Shown here piece after piece: positions 35,603 to 44,613 of a DNA stretch of 64,000 nucleotides. Numbering within the stretch: the first letter of the stretch is position 1; every line of letters starts with the position of its first letter. The DNA lies in contig NZ_JAPEPI010000002.1 in the NCBI RefSeq assembly GCF_026340305.1, positions 682,001 to 746,000 of the forward strand, read 5' to 3'. Origin of the DNA: Streptomyces sp. NBC_01381. GTDB taxonomy: Bacteria > Actinomycetota > Actinomycetes > Streptomycetales > Streptomycetaceae. The notes beneath the pieces were generated by a model. That model saw only the letters and a list, made by a program, of their open reading frames with translations, searched no databases and had not been told where the DNA came from. The position numbers and the translations under genes are program-made.

Positions 35603-38380
35603 ATGGGCAGACGAAAAACAAGAATGCGAGCACCGGTGCAGAAGATGCGGCCTCGGCGCAAAGGCAAGCAGATGGCCTCTGACGGGGCCACGCCGGGCGC
35701 GACCACCCCTACGGAGCAGGCGCGCGAGCGCTCGCCCGAGCCCACGGCGGGAGAGCCCGCGGCGAGCGAGCAGACCCCCGGTGCGACGGTTCCTGACGGT
35801 GCGAAGAGCGCCGACGGGAGCGCCGCGCAGCCCGCGAAACCCGTCAACTCCAAGCCCACCGCCCGCGTACGCAACCGGCTCATCGTCGCCGTCGCCGTCG
35901 TGGCCGCCGCGATCGCCGGGGCCGGAGCGCCCGCCGTCGTGGCCGCTTCCGGGCAACTGAGCGACGCCCAGGAGCTGGTGACCCTCGCGGAGCGCACTCA
36001 GCAGGCCGTCTCGCTGAGCCACTCCCTCGCCGACGAGCGCGACGAGGTCACCTCGTACATCGCCGCGGGCCGCCCGAAGGGGGGCAAGGGGCTCTCCGAG
36101 AGCCGCAGCGCCCGCGTCGACCGCCAGATCGACGAGTTGCGCTCGGCGGACGCCCCGGCCGGTCTGCGCCGCGACCTCGCCGACATCGCCGCCGTACGCA
36201 GAGCGGCGCTCACCGGCAAGAGCAGTGCTCTCGAAGCGCACACGGCGTACTCGGACGTCATCACCGAACTGCACGCCCTGACCCGCGAACTCGCCGAGCA
36301 GACACCGCCCCGCGCGGGCTCCGGCGGCTATGCGCTCGCCGACCTCGACCACGCCGTCGAACAGGCCGCCGCCACCCGCGGCCTGCTCCTCGCCGCCCTC
36401 GCCGTGCCCCGCACCACGGAGACGAGCACCACCGTCGACCCGGTCACCGGCCTGCCCACCAAGGTCGTCGACGAGTCCTCCGCCGGCGCCAAGACCCGCA
36501 ACGCCCTGAGCGCCGCCGCCCAGCGCGCCGACGTCCGCGAGCAGGCCGCCGTCGCGGACTTCCGGGACACGGCCACGGAACGCGCCCGCGCGACGTACGA
36601 CTCGACGGTCACGGGCACCGAGGTCACCACCGCCGAGAAGTACCTCTCCCGGCTCACCGACCAGCCCACGCTCTCCACCGCCGAGCTCCGCTACGACAGC
36701 AAGAAGATCGACGCCGCGCTCTCCGCCCGCATCGAGATGATGCGCGGCGCCGAGTCCTCGCTCACCGTCAAGCGCACCAAGGACCTCGCCCAGCTGCGCG
36801 ACGACGACGTCACGGCCCTGGAGATCCGCGTCGCGCTCATCGGCGTCACGCTGCTCGTCGCGGTCGGCGTCACCATGGCGATGGCCCGCACGCTCACCCG
36901 CCCGCTCGCCGTCCTGCGCCTGGGCTCCGCCCGCCTCGCCACCGAGCCCGCGCCGCAGGAACCCATCCGCTTCACCGGCCGCGACGACGAGTTCGCCCAG
37001 GTCGTACGGTCCGTCAACGCGCTGCACGGCCACGCGGCGGCCCTCACCGAGCGGCTGACCACCCTCGAAGCGGACCGCAAGCACCTCATCGGGCAGCGCA
37101 CGTCCATGGCCGACGAGCGCGCGACGCTCCGTGCCGAACTGGCCGAGGCCGCCGCCCACTTGGAGCGGGTGCGGCAGTCCATCCACGGCACGTTCGTGAA
37201 CCTCGCGCTGCGCACGCTCGGCCTGGTCGAGCGCCAGCTCGCCGTCATCGAGAACCTGGAAGACCGCGAGCAGGACCCCGACCGCCTCGCCACGCTCTTC
37301 AAGCTCGACCACTTCGCCACGGTCATGCGCCGCCACAGCGAGAACCTCCTGGTCCTCGCCGGTGCCGAGCACGGCCACCAGCACCCCGGTCCGGTGCCGC
37401 TCGTCGACGTCGTACGCGCCGCCGTCTCCGAGATCGAGCGGTACGAACGCGTGCGCATCGCCACGCTGCCGCCGCACGCGCATGTCGCGGGCTTCGCCGC
37501 GGACGACATCAGTCACCTGGTCGCCGAGCTCCTTGAGAACGCGACGTCGTTCTCGCCGCCGGACGCCTCCGTCGAGGTCTCCGGGTGGCTCCTGGAGAGC
37601 GGCGAGGTCATGCTCTCCGTGCAGGACGAGGGCATAGGGGTCACCCCCGACCGGATGACGGAGCTCAACTCCCGTCTCGCGGAGTTCCGTCCCGACGACG
37701 CGTACGACCAGGAGAGCGGGGACGGGCTCGGGCTCGGTCTGTATGTCGTGGCGCGGCTCGCCGCGCGGCACGGGGCGCGGGTTCGCTTGCGCGAGCAGAA
37801 GCAGGGTGGTGTCGCCGCTGTTGTCGTGCTGCCCAAGTCGATTCTTGCCGCGGCGCCGGCTGTCGCGGCGCCGCCGGCGGGGGTTCCCGTTGCCGGGGCG
37901 GCGCCTGTTGTGCACCTCCCTGGCTCGGAGGCCGAGGCCAACTCCAATGTGCTGCCGGGGCGGTCTTCCTCTGCGGCTGATCCGCTGATCGCGGCTGCGG
38001 AGGTGGCTGTACAGGAGGCCGAGGCTGAACCCGCGGTTTCGGCTGAGACGACTCTGGAGCTTGTCCCTCCGGAGGCGCCTGAGGAGCCCGAAGCTGAAGC
38101 CGAGCAGGAGGCCGCGCCCGCCCCGGAAGCCCCCGCCGGACCCAAGTGGGAGCGGGTTACCGACAAGGGGCTGCCCAAGCGCACGCCCAAGATCACCGCG
38201 CCCGAGTCCACCGTGCCCAAGGCGCGCAGTGGCTCCGTCGACGCCGAAGCGCTGCGCAAGCGTCTCGGGGGCTTCCACCAGGGAGCCATCAGTGGCCGTC
38301 GCGACGTAGAGGCCGAGCTGAGCGAACGTAACGAAGAGACCGAAAACAAGGGGGATTCAGTCGAGGAGGCAAGTAGTTGA
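35603..38380 (+). CDS. cvnA: Conservon sensor histidine kinase with nitrate-sensor-type domain (CvnA)
   Basis: A 925-residue membrane kinase. A ~90-residue charged N-terminus precedes membrane helix 1 (LIVAVAVVAAAIAGAGAPAV). An extracytoplasmic four-helix NIT (nitrate/nitrite-sensing-like) domain runs to ~420, then helix 2 (VALIGVTLLVAVGVTMAMA) and HAMP. The catalytic part has an unusual dimerisation helix (RQSIHGTFVNLALRTLGLVE) and HATPase boxes (ELLENATSFSPP, GLGLGLYVVARLA). A ~180-residue disordered Pro/Glu/Ala tail ends the protein. The first gene of a cvnA-B-C-D operon. The ATG at 35603 is assigned; 35624 is an alternative. In family members it acts with the downstream roadblock/GTPase genes, like a eukaryote-type G-protein relay. 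Confidence 0.93.
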   Translation: MGRRKTRMRAPVQKMRPRRKGKQMASDGATPGATTPTEQARERSPEPTAGEPAASEQTPGATVPDGAKSADGSAAQPAKPVNSKPTARVRNRLIVAVAVVAAAIAGAGAPAVVAASGQLSDAQELVTLAERTQQAVSLSHSLADERDEVTSYIAAGRPKGGKGLSESRSARVDRQIDELRSADAPAGLRRDLADIAAVRRAALTGKSSALEAHTAYSDVITELHALTRELAEQTPPRAGSGGYALADLDHAVEQAAATRGLLLAALAVPRTTETSTTVDPVTGLPTKVVDESSAGAKTRNALSAAAQRADVREQAAVADFRDTATERARATYDSTVTGTEVTTAEKYLSRLTDQPTLSTAELRYDSKKIDAALSARIEMMRGAESSLTVKRTKDLAQLRDDDVTALEIRVALIGVTLLVAVGVTMAMARTLTRPLAVLRLGSARLATEPAPQEPIRFTGRDDEFAQVVRSVNALHGHAAALTERLTTLEADRKHLIGQRTSMADERATLRAELAEAAAHLERVRQSIHGTFVNLALRTLGLVERQLAVIENLEDREQDPDRLATLFKLDHFATVMRRHSENLLVLAGAEHGHQHPGPVPLVDVVRAAVSEIERYERVRIATLPPHAHVAGFAADDISHLVAELLENATSFSPPDASVEVSGWLLESGEVMLSVQDEGIGVTPDRMTELNSRLAEFRPDDAYDQESGDGLGLGLYVVARLAARHGARVRLREQKQGGVAAVVVLPKSILAAAPAVAAPPAGVPVAGAAPVVHLPGSEAEANSNVLPGRSSSAADPLIAAAEVAVQEAEAEPAVSAETTLELVPPEAPEEPEAEAEQEAAPAPEAPAGPKWERVTDKGLPKRTPKITAPESTVPKARSGSVDAEALRKRLGGFHQGAISGRRDVEAELSERNEETENKGDSVEEASS

Positions 38381-38892
38381 CTGCGCCCATGCGCTCGCCC
38401 AGTTCGCCCGCCGGCGGTACCGCCACCGGGTTCGGCCTGAGCAGCGAAGCCCGCAACCTGCACTGGCTGCTGACGAATCTCGTCGAGGAGGTGCAAGGGC
38501 TGCTGTCGGTCGCGGTGGTCTCCTCCGACGGGCTGCTCCTCCTCTCCTCCGACCCCGCGCGCAACAACGCGGAGGCGGTGGACAACAGTTCAGGTCCCAA
38601 AGGGTCGAGCGCCGACCTCGCCACCATCGTCTCCGGTCTCGGCTCGCTCTGCATCGGCGCCGCCAAGCTGATGGACGCCGGAACGGTCAAACAGACCGTC
38701 GTCGCGATGGAAGAGGGCAGCCTCTTCGTCATGTCGATCAGCGACGGCTCGCTGCTCGGCGTGCACGCGACCCCGGACTGCGACATGAGCGTCGTCGCGT
38801 ACCACATGGCGCTCTTCGTCGGCCGTGCCGGGCATGTCCTCACCCCCGAACTCCGCAGTGAGCTGCGCCAGTCGATGGAGAGCGTCCGATGA
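38377..38892 (+). CDS. cvnB: Roadblock/LC7 domain protein (CvnB)
   Basis: A 171-residue roadblock/LC7 protein, usual for conservons. NLHWLLTNLVEEVQGLLSVA and VSSDGLLLLSSDPA are the fold's opening elements, and VVAMEEGSLFVMSISDGSLL the central sheet. The TTG at 38377 overlaps the CvnA stop (TTGA) and has GAGGAGG seven bases upstream, which decides it over ATG 38389. It probably acts as GTPase-activating or scaffold partner of the CvnD GTPase at the membrane. Confidence 0.93.
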   Translation: MTAPMRSPSSPAGGTATGFGLSSEARNLHWLLTNLVEEVQGLLSVAVVSSDGLLLLSSDPARNNAEAVDNSSGPKGSSADLATIVSGLGSLCIGAAKLMDAGTVKQTVVAMEEGSLFVMSISDGSLLGVHATPDCDMSVVAYHMALFVGRAGHVLTPELRSELRQSMESVR

Positions 38893-39293
38893 GCAGTAAG
38901 CCCGGCAAGCTGCCCCAACGGGGCGGCGCACGCAAACCCTCCCGAGTACGCCCGTACTCGCTCACCGGCGGCCGCACCCGCTTCGGCCACGTCCTGCTCG
39001 TCGAGACGTTCGTGGCCGCGCTCGAAGCTCCTGAGGAGCGTCGCGAACTGCCGCAGGGCAACGCCACCGCCCGCGTCATGCCGGAACTGCGGGCCATCGT
39101 CGAGATCTGCCGCCGGATGCGTACGGTCGCGGAGATCGCCGCGCTCCTCAAGATGCCGCTCGGCGTGGTCCGCGTACTGCTCAGCGACCTCGCAGACCAG
39201 GGAAAGATCCGCGTGTACGGAACGGGCCACGGCCCGGGACAGCCGGACCGCGCACTGCTCGAAAGGGTGCTCAGTGGCCTCCGCCGTCTCTGA
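38889..39293 (+). CDS. cvnC: DUF742 protein (CvnC)
   Basis: A 134-residue DUF742 protein with RVRPYSLTGGRTRFG near the N-terminus and a winged-helix-like C-terminal half (TVAEIAALLKMPLGVVRVLL, then GKIRVYG). The ATG overlaps the CvnB stop by four bases. CvnC proteins are always third in conservons; their biochemical role is unclear. Its 3' end overlaps the CvnD gene by 20 bases. Confidence 0.93.
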   Translation: MSSKPGKLPQRGGARKPSRVRPYSLTGGRTRFGHVLLVETFVAALEAPEERRELPQGNATARVMPELRAIVEICRRMRTVAEIAALLKMPLGVVRVLLSDLADQGKIRVYGTGHGPGQPDRALLERVLSGLRRL

Positions 39294-39903
39294 CCTCCGT
39301 CACCCGGGCCCCGACCCGGACGAAAACCTGCAGGCCTGGCAGACGGACCGCACCCGTGCCCCGATCGCGACGAAGATCGTGGTGGCGGGAGGCTTCGGCG
39401 TCGGCAAGACGACCCTGGTCACCGCGGTCTCCGAGATCACGCCCCTCCAGACGGAGGCGCTGATGACGCAGGCGAGCGAGGACACCGACGATCTGACGTC
39501 GACCCCGGACAAGACCACGACCACGGTCGCGATGGACTTCGGCCGGATCACGCTCGACGACGACCTGGTGCTCTACCTCTTCGGTACACCGGGGCAGCAG
39601 CGCTTCTGGTTCATGTGGGACGACCTGGTGCGCGGCGCGATCGGCGCGGTGGTCCTCGCGGACACCCGCCGCCTGCCCGACTGCTTCCCGGCGCTCGACT
39701 ACTTCGAGAGCTGCGGGCTCCCGTACATAGTGGCCGTCAACCACTTCGACGGCACCGAGGAGTTCGAGCCCGCGGACGTCCGTGAGGCGCTGACGATCTC
39801 GCCGCAGATACCGGTGCTGATCATGGACGCGAGGCAGCGGATATCGGTGATCGAGTCACTGCTCGCGCTGGTGGGCCACGCCCTTGAGGCAAGCCCCGAA
39901 TAA
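39274..39903 (+). CDS. cvnD: Conservon small GTPase/ATP-GTP-binding protein (CvnD)
   Basis: A 209-residue Ras-like GTPase. G1/Walker A is VVAGGFGVGKTTLVTAVSE; G2 is near TTTTVAMDFGRI; the G3-type FGTPGQQRFWFMWDD replaces the classical D-x-x-G by G-T-P-G-Q; G4-like AVNHFDG. The GTG at 39274 lies inside the CvnC gene. In conservons this GTPase relays from the kinase/roadblock complex. It ends the cvn operon; the flavoprotein gene follows after 55 bases. Confidence 0.94.
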   Translation: MASAVSDLRHPGPDPDENLQAWQTDRTRAPIATKIVVAGGFGVGKTTLVTAVSEITPLQTEALMTQASEDTDDLTSTPDKTTTTVAMDFGRITLDDDLVLYLFGTPGQQRFWFMWDDLVRGAIGAVVLADTRRLPDCFPALDYFESCGLPYIVAVNHFDGTEEFEPADVREALTISPQIPVLIMDARQRISVIESLLALVGHALEASPE

Positions 39904-39958
39904 CCCCCCTCAACTCTTCTTTTCCTGTTTTTAGTCAGTACGTAGGAGACGCAGCCGT

Positions 39959-41194
39959 ATGCGGAAGATACTCGTCGTCGGAGCCGGTCAGGCCGGGCTC
40001 CAGATCGCCCTCGGACTCCAGTCGCAGGGGTACGAGGTCACCCTGATGTCCAACCGCACGGCGGACGAGGTCCGGTCCGGCCGGGTCATGTCCACGCAGT
40101 GCATGTTCCACACCGCGCTGCAGCACGAGCGCGACGTACAGGCGAACTTCTGGGAGTCCCAGGCCCCGAAGATCGAGGGCCTCGGCGTCTCGGTCGCCGG
40201 TCCCGACTCCTCCCGCGTCATCGACTGGGTCGGCAAGCTGGACGGGTACGCCCAGTCCGTCGACCAGCGCGTGAAGATGGCGGGCTGGATGGAGACGTTC
40301 GCGCAGCGGGGCGGCCAGCTGGTGATCCACGGCGCGGCGGTCTCGGACCTCGACTACTTCTCGCGTACGTACGACCTGGTCCTCGTCTCGGCGGGCAAGG
40401 GCGAACTGGTCTCGATGTTCGAGCGCGACGCCTCACGCTCTCCGTACGACACCCCGCAGCGGGCCCTTGCTGTCGCGTACGTGCACGGGATGGGACCGCG
40501 CCCCGAGCACCCCGAGTTCGACGCGGTGCGGTGCAACCTGGTGCCGGGGGTCGGCGAGCTCTTCGTCATGCCGACGCTGACGACGTCCGGCCGTGCGGAC
40601 ATCCTCTTCTGGGAGGGTATTCCGGGCGGCCCCCTGGACGTCTTCCAGGGTGTGAAGGACCCCTCCGAGCACCTGGCGCTGACGCTGGAGCTCCTTGAGA
40701 AGTTCACGCCGTGGGAGTACGCGCGGGCGACGAAGGTCGAACTGACGGATGCGGGCGGCACGTTGAGCGGGCGGTACGCCCCGACCGTGCGCAAGCCGAT
40801 CGGGCGGCTGCCGGGTGGCGGTCTGGTCCTCGGTGTCGCCGACGTGGTCGTGGCCAACGACCCGATCACGGGGCAGGGCTCCAACTCGGCGTCCAAGTGC
40901 GCCGCTTCGTACCTTGCCTCGATCATCGAGAACGGGGAGAAGGAGTTCGACGAGGCGTGGATGCAGGCCACGTTCGACCGCTACTGGGAGACGGCGCAGC
41001 ATGTCACCAAGTGGACGAACGCGATGTTGGCGCCGCCGCCGGAGCACGTTCTGAACCTGATCGGTGCGGCGGGGCAGTTGCAGCCGGCGGCGGATCGTTT
41101 CGCGAACGGCTTCAACGACCCGGCGGACTTCGAGAACTTCTTCTATGAGCCGGAGAAGACGGGGGCGTACCTGGCCTCGTTGGCTGGTGAGTAG
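39959..41194 (+). CDS. Styrene/indole monooxygenase-like FAD enzyme (StyA type)
   Basis: A 411-residue group E flavin monooxygenase-like protein. The FAD motif is ILVVGAGQAGLQIALGLQSQ, and the StyA hallmark TADEVRSGRVMSTQCMFH follows. The second FAD motif is GGGLVLGVADVVVANDPITG, with GQGSNSASKCA. Such enzymes epoxidise styrene or oxidise indole using reduced FAD from a separate reductase, and no reductase gene is near. The ATG at 39959 is used. It follows cvnD after 55 bases on the same strand and may be the output enzyme of the conservon. Its 3' end borders a giant inverted repeat. Confidence 0.9.
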   Translation: MRKILVVGAGQAGLQIALGLQSQGYEVTLMSNRTADEVRSGRVMSTQCMFHTALQHERDVQANFWESQAPKIEGLGVSVAGPDSSRVIDWVGKLDGYAQSVDQRVKMAGWMETFAQRGGQLVIHGAAVSDLDYFSRTYDLVLVSAGKGELVSMFERDASRSPYDTPQRALAVAYVHGMGPRPEHPEFDAVRCNLVPGVGELFVMPTLTTSGRADILFWEGIPGGPLDVFQGVKDPSEHLALTLELLEKFTPWEYARATKVELTDAGGTLSGRYAPTVRKPIGRLPGGGLVLGVADVVVANDPITGQGSNSASKCAASYLASIIENGEKEFDEAWMQATFDRYWETAQHVTKWTNAMLAPPPEHVLNLIGAAGQLQPAADRFANGFNDPADFENFFYEPEKTGAYLASLAGE

Positions 41195-41199
41195 CCCCT

Positions 41200-42022
41200 G
41201 GCGGGGGCTTTGGTGGGCCGGTGGTTGATTGGCGCCGGGGCCGCCCGGTTGTCCTGAGGTTGGCGGTTCCGGGCCGGGTGTAAAGGGCGCTCCTTCGTCG
41301 CGTCGGCTGCGCCGATTCCGCTGCGCTCCACCCTTGACACCCAACCCTCCACCGCGAGAAGCGAGATGACCGGGCGGCCACGAAGCGGGGCTCACGGGGA
41401 CCACCCGGCGGGCCATCCGGCTTGTCTGCCGGGTGCGGACTGGTTCGTAGCAGCGCAGCCCGTTGAAGGGGTGGAGGGGTGCGCGGTCGGTTCGGGGATG
41501 GGTGGCGGGTTTCGTCAAGCGTCTACCGACCGGACCCGGCCCCGGCAGCCCCGGCCAGGGGAGTGGGGGACCTACTTTGGGAAAGTTGCGTTTGCCTAAC
41601 GCGCGCGCCCCCCTTGTGCCAGATCACTACTTTTCCAAAGTAGGTCCCCCACCCCCCACCCAGCATCGGTGAAGCGTGACGGTCACCCCGGAAGATCCGG
41701 TCGGTAGACGCTTGACGAGACCGGGACCCATCCCCGGACCGGCCGCGCACCCCTCCCACCCGGCTGCACTGATACGAACCAGTCCGCACCCGGCAGACAA
41801 GCCCGATGACCCGACCGGCAGTCCCCGAGAGCCCCGCTTCCTGGGCCGCCCGGTCATCTCGCTTCTCGCGGTGGAGGGGTGGGTGTCAAGGGTGGAGCGA
41901 AGCGGAATCGGCGCAGCCGACGCGACGAAGGAGCGCCCTTGACTCCCGGCCCGGAACCGCCAACCTCGGGACAACCGGGCGGCCCCGGCGCCAATGAATC
42001 GCCGGGTCAGCAAAGCCCCCGC
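41200..42022. repeat. Giant imperfect inverted repeat (~390-bp arms, ~40-bp loop)
   Basis: The left arm (~41200-41586) is matched in reverse complement by the right arm (~41629-42022) with only scattered differences. The symmetry axis is near 41607. Paired landmarks include GACCTACTTTGG with CCAAAGTAGGTC, GTCAAGCGTCTACCG with CGGTAGACGCTTGAC, TGCCGGGTGCGGACTGGTTC with its complement, and CCGCGAGAAGCGAGATGACC with its complement. It fills nearly the whole gap between two convergent genes (stops at 41194 and 42034). No protein-coding gene is convincing within it. Confidence 0.9.
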
Positions 42023-42033
42023 CCCCGCTGTCA

Positions 42034-43179
42034 TCAAGGCCGACCAGTAGCCACCCCCGCATCGCTCCCCTCCCTCGCCCCGCGCGGCAGCTTCGGCGGG
42101 GTGTAGTCCCGCATGGCCTTCGAGTTCGGGTCCGGGCGGATCGCGCCCAGGATGGGGTTCGATGCGATGGGGGAGACCTTGACCTTTGAACCCGGGCGGG
42201 GGGCCTGGATGATCATGCCGTCGCCCAGGTACAAGGCGATGTGCGTCGCCTTGGGGAAGTAGACGATCAAGTCGCCGGGGCGGAGCTTGCGGAGAGGGAT
42301 GTGGGGGAGTTCCGCCCACTGCTCCTGCGAGGTGCGTGGGATCTCCTTGCCTGCTGCCGCCCACGCCTCTGATGTCAGTCCCGAGCAGTCGTACGACTTG
42401 GGGCCCTCCGCACCCCACTTGTACGGTTTGCCGATCTGGCGGACCGCGTAGTCGAGGGCCGAGTTCCCGCGTCGGGATGGCGCCGTCGCCGACGCAGGAC
42501 CGCTCAAGGCTCCGGACGCCATGAATTTGCGCTGGGCCTCTGCCGTTCCCGACTCCTCCGCCTTCGCCAGCTCCGCCAGCTGCTCCGGAGTGAGCGAGGC
42601 CAGCAGTTTCTCGACCTCTTTGAATTGGTCCTGGACGGTGTCCCGTTCCTTCTTCTGGCGGGCGGCCAGGGCGACTTGGGTCTCGTAGGCCCGCTTCGCC
42701 GTTGCTGCCAGATCCGCCGCCTTCTTCTCGCCCCCGACGAGCCGCTTCACCGCCGCCGCCCGTTCCGCCGCGACCCGGCCGATCACATGGCCCTGGTCAA
42801 GCGCCTGTTGCGGATTGCGGGCCAGGAGGAGGCGTACGTAGGGGGAGAACTCCGTGGTGCCTGTGTCCTGGTACTGCTGCCGGGCGAAACGTCCCGCGTC
42901 GCCCCTGCTGTCGCGCACCGAAGTCCGCGCCTTGGTCAGGCCGCGGTTGAGGCGGGTGACCTCGGCTCGCTGCTTCTTCAGTTTCTCCTCGGTCGCGTTG
43001 TATGTCTCCGTGGACTCTTCCGCCTTCTGGTACAGCTCCTGAAGGTCCGTCAGGAGCTCGGAGACGGGGCGCTGGTCCGTGTCGTCCGGTCCCGGGGCGG
43101 CCTGCACCGAGGGTGTCGCAGCCAGCAAGGCCCCGACCGCAGCACCCGTACCGACCCACCGCAGCAGCCTGCCTGACAT
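42034..43179 (-). CDS. Secreted NlpC/P60 (C40) peptidoglycan hydrolase
   Basis: A 381-residue protein. Signal peptide: RLLRWVGTGAAVGALLAATP with cleavage after VQA near residue 27. Residues ~35-215 are a coiled coil (EKLKKQRAEVTRLNRGLTKA; ERAAAVKRLVGGEKKAADL). The C-terminal NlpC/P60 domain has catalytic Cys in YDCSGLTSEAW, His in ATHIALYLGDG and a polar residue in MIIQAPRPG. It cleaves stem peptides (D,L-endopeptidase type) outside the membrane. The ATG at 43179 follows GGAGGTGATGGC. Domain order matches RipA-like actinobacterial hydrolases. The gene converges on the monooxygenase gene across the giant palindrome. Confidence 0.94.
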   Translation of the reverse strand: MSGRLLRWVGTGAAVGALLAATPSVQAAPGPDDTDQRPVSELLTDLQELYQKAEESTETYNATEEKLKKQRAEVTRLNRGLTKARTSVRDSRGDAGRFARQQYQDTGTTEFSPYVRLLLARNPQQALDQGHVIGRVAAERAAAVKRLVGGEKKAADLAATAKRAYETQVALAARQKKERDTVQDQFKEVEKLLASLTPEQLAELAKAEESGTAEAQRKFMASGALSGPASATAPSRRGNSALDYAVRQIGKPYKWGAEGPKSYDCSGLTSEAWAAAGKEIPRTSQEQWAELPHIPLRKLRPGDLIVYFPKATHIALYLGDGMIIQAPRPGSKVKVSPIASNPILGAIRPDPNSKAMRDYTPPKLPRGAREGSDAGVATGRP

Positions 43180-43341
43180 GCCATCACCTCCGGCGCGGCG
43201 GCGGCCATTCCGCCCCGCACCGTGAGCATCGACCGGCCCGGCGGGGGGCGCCTCCGGGCCGTGGGCGGGTTGGTGGAATTGGGTCACTCGTCCAGGGAGT
43301 CGCGGCGCGGCGCTCTTGCCCCCACATCAACGATGCCTCGG

Positions 43342-43626
43342 CTACTCCTCCGGCTTGCGCTCCGGCTTTGACCAAGGCCACTTCAGGCCTGACCCGGGCT
43401 TGTCGCCCTCCGGGTCGTACTCGTACATCCAGCCCGGGTGGAGTCCGAGCCGCTTCCCCGCGGCCTTGGCCACGCGGCGGTACACGAGCACCGTCGGCTC
43501 GCCGCCCGCCTCATCTGGGACCGGGACGCGGTACACCTTGGGCGGGTGGCCGGTGGGGCCGAGCAGGATGGGCAGGACGCGGCCGTCCAGGGGGCCACCG
43601 ACGAAGGTGGTGTCTTCGCTCTTCAC
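43342..43626 (-). CDS. Small conserved hypothetical protein
   Basis: A 94-residue protein beginning MKSEDTTFVGGPLDGRVLPI, with VYRVPVPDEAGGEPTVLVYRR and a C-terminal GWMYEYDPEGDKPG. This is a compact beta-rich protein found in many Streptomyces, with no assigned function. It starts at GTG 43626, ten bases after the stop of the upstream TetR gene on the same strand, so it is probably co-transcribed with it. Confidence 0.75.
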   Translation of the reverse strand: MKSEDTTFVGGPLDGRVLPILLGPTGHPPKVYRVPVPDEAGGEPTVLVYRRVAKAAGKRLGLHPGWMYEYDPEGDKPGSGLKWPWSKPERKPEE

Positions 43627-43636
43627 CCGGCAAGTG

Positions 43637-44365
43637 TCACAGCAGGTGCGCCGCGTCGCTCACCACGGGCAGGACCCGGCGCGCGAGCGAACCGGCGGGG
43701 CCCTCCGCCGTCTCCAGGGCCAGCGCGGCCCGTACCGCCTCCGCGGTCTGCGGGTCACGGCCCGCCGCGGCCACGAGCACCGCCATGAATTGTTCGACGA
43801 GCCAGTCCCGCAGTTCGTCCAGCGGCGGCTGCTTCTCCTCGTCGAGCCAGATGAGTGAGGCTGCTTCGACGGAGGTGATCCACATCCGGACGGTCATCCG
43901 CAGGCGCGGGCCCGAGGCCCCCGTGACCTCCAGGTGGGCGAGTATGTGCTCGGCGGCCGCCCTGCGCACCCCGTCCACGATGGCCGTCGTACGCGAGGTC
44001 TCCACGACGCTGCCGCCCTGGAGCAGCGCGCTGAACCCCGCGTCGTGCTGGTCGACGAAGGCGAGATAGCGGTCGAGCGCGTTGCCCAGGCGCCGGGTGA
44101 GGGGGCCGTCCGGCGGCTCGGCGAAGCACTGCTCCAGCTCGTCGGCCGCCGAGCGGAGTGCCGCCTCGTACAGCTGCTGCTTGCCGCCCGGGAAGTAGCG
44201 GTAGACCAGCGGCCGGGACACCCCGGCCGCCTCCGCCACGTCGTCGAGGGAGACCTCGTCCGGCGCGCGCACCGCGAAGAGGGACAGGGCGGCTTCGAGC
44301 AGTTGCCGCCGCCGCTCCTCGACGCTGAGGCGCCGGTACGCGCGGGTGGGAGCAGGCGAGGTCAT
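43637..44365 (-). CDS. TetR-family transcriptional regulator
   Basis: A 242-residue TetR protein. The HTH (residues ~15-62) reads RRRQLLEAALSLFA and VAEAAGVSRPLVYRYFPGGKQQLY, followed by a long all-helical ligand domain. ATG at 44365. It lies 178 bases downstream of the AurF-like diiron gene in the same orientation. Its upstream region includes a 71-bp duplication of that gene's 3' end, so its promoter lies in or next to duplicated DNA. The target is unknown. Confidence 0.92.
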   Translation of the reverse strand: MTSPAPTRAYRRLSVEERRRQLLEAALSLFAVRAPDEVSLDDVAEAAGVSRPLVYRYFPGGKQQLYEAALRSAADELEQCFAEPPDGPLTRRLGNALDRYLAFVDQHDAGFSALLQGGSVVETSRTTAIVDGVRRAAAEHILAHLEVTGASGPRLRMTVRMWITSVEAASLIWLDEEKQPPLDELRDWLVEQFMAVLVAAAGRDPQTAEAVRAALALETAEGPAGSLARRVLPVVSDAAHLL

Positions 44366-44410
44366 GCCCCGCAGCGTATCCGCCCTTTCGAACAAGCGCC
44401 CCGAAACAGC

Positions 44411-44613
44411 CTCAGGCAAGCAGCCCCGAGCTCTTCCACAGCCGGCGCCCCGCGCCCCGCAGCACCCCGATGTCGTCCAGGCTGTATCGATGTGCGGCTC
44501 CGCCGCGTGGCCGTGAGGCGTTTCCCGCGCAGAGCCCGCCGACTCAGGCAAGCAGCCCCGAGCTCTTCCACAGCCGGCGCCCCGCGCCCCGCAGCACCCC
44601 GATGTCGTCCAGG
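44411..44613. repeat. 71-bp direct duplication of the diiron gene's 3' end
   Basis: Bases 44411-44481 are repeated without a visible change at 44543-44613, 132 bases away. The second copy encodes the C-terminus of the diiron oxygenase gene. The first copy lies outside it, between the gene and the TetR start. A shorter shared segment (CCGTGAGGCGTTTC) follows each copy. Confidence 0.9.

Noticed and set aside
41200..42022. Palindrome as an insertion sequence with a transposase
   Set aside because: No transposase-like protein motif in either strand, and the short frames inside are symmetric by-products of the inverted repeat.
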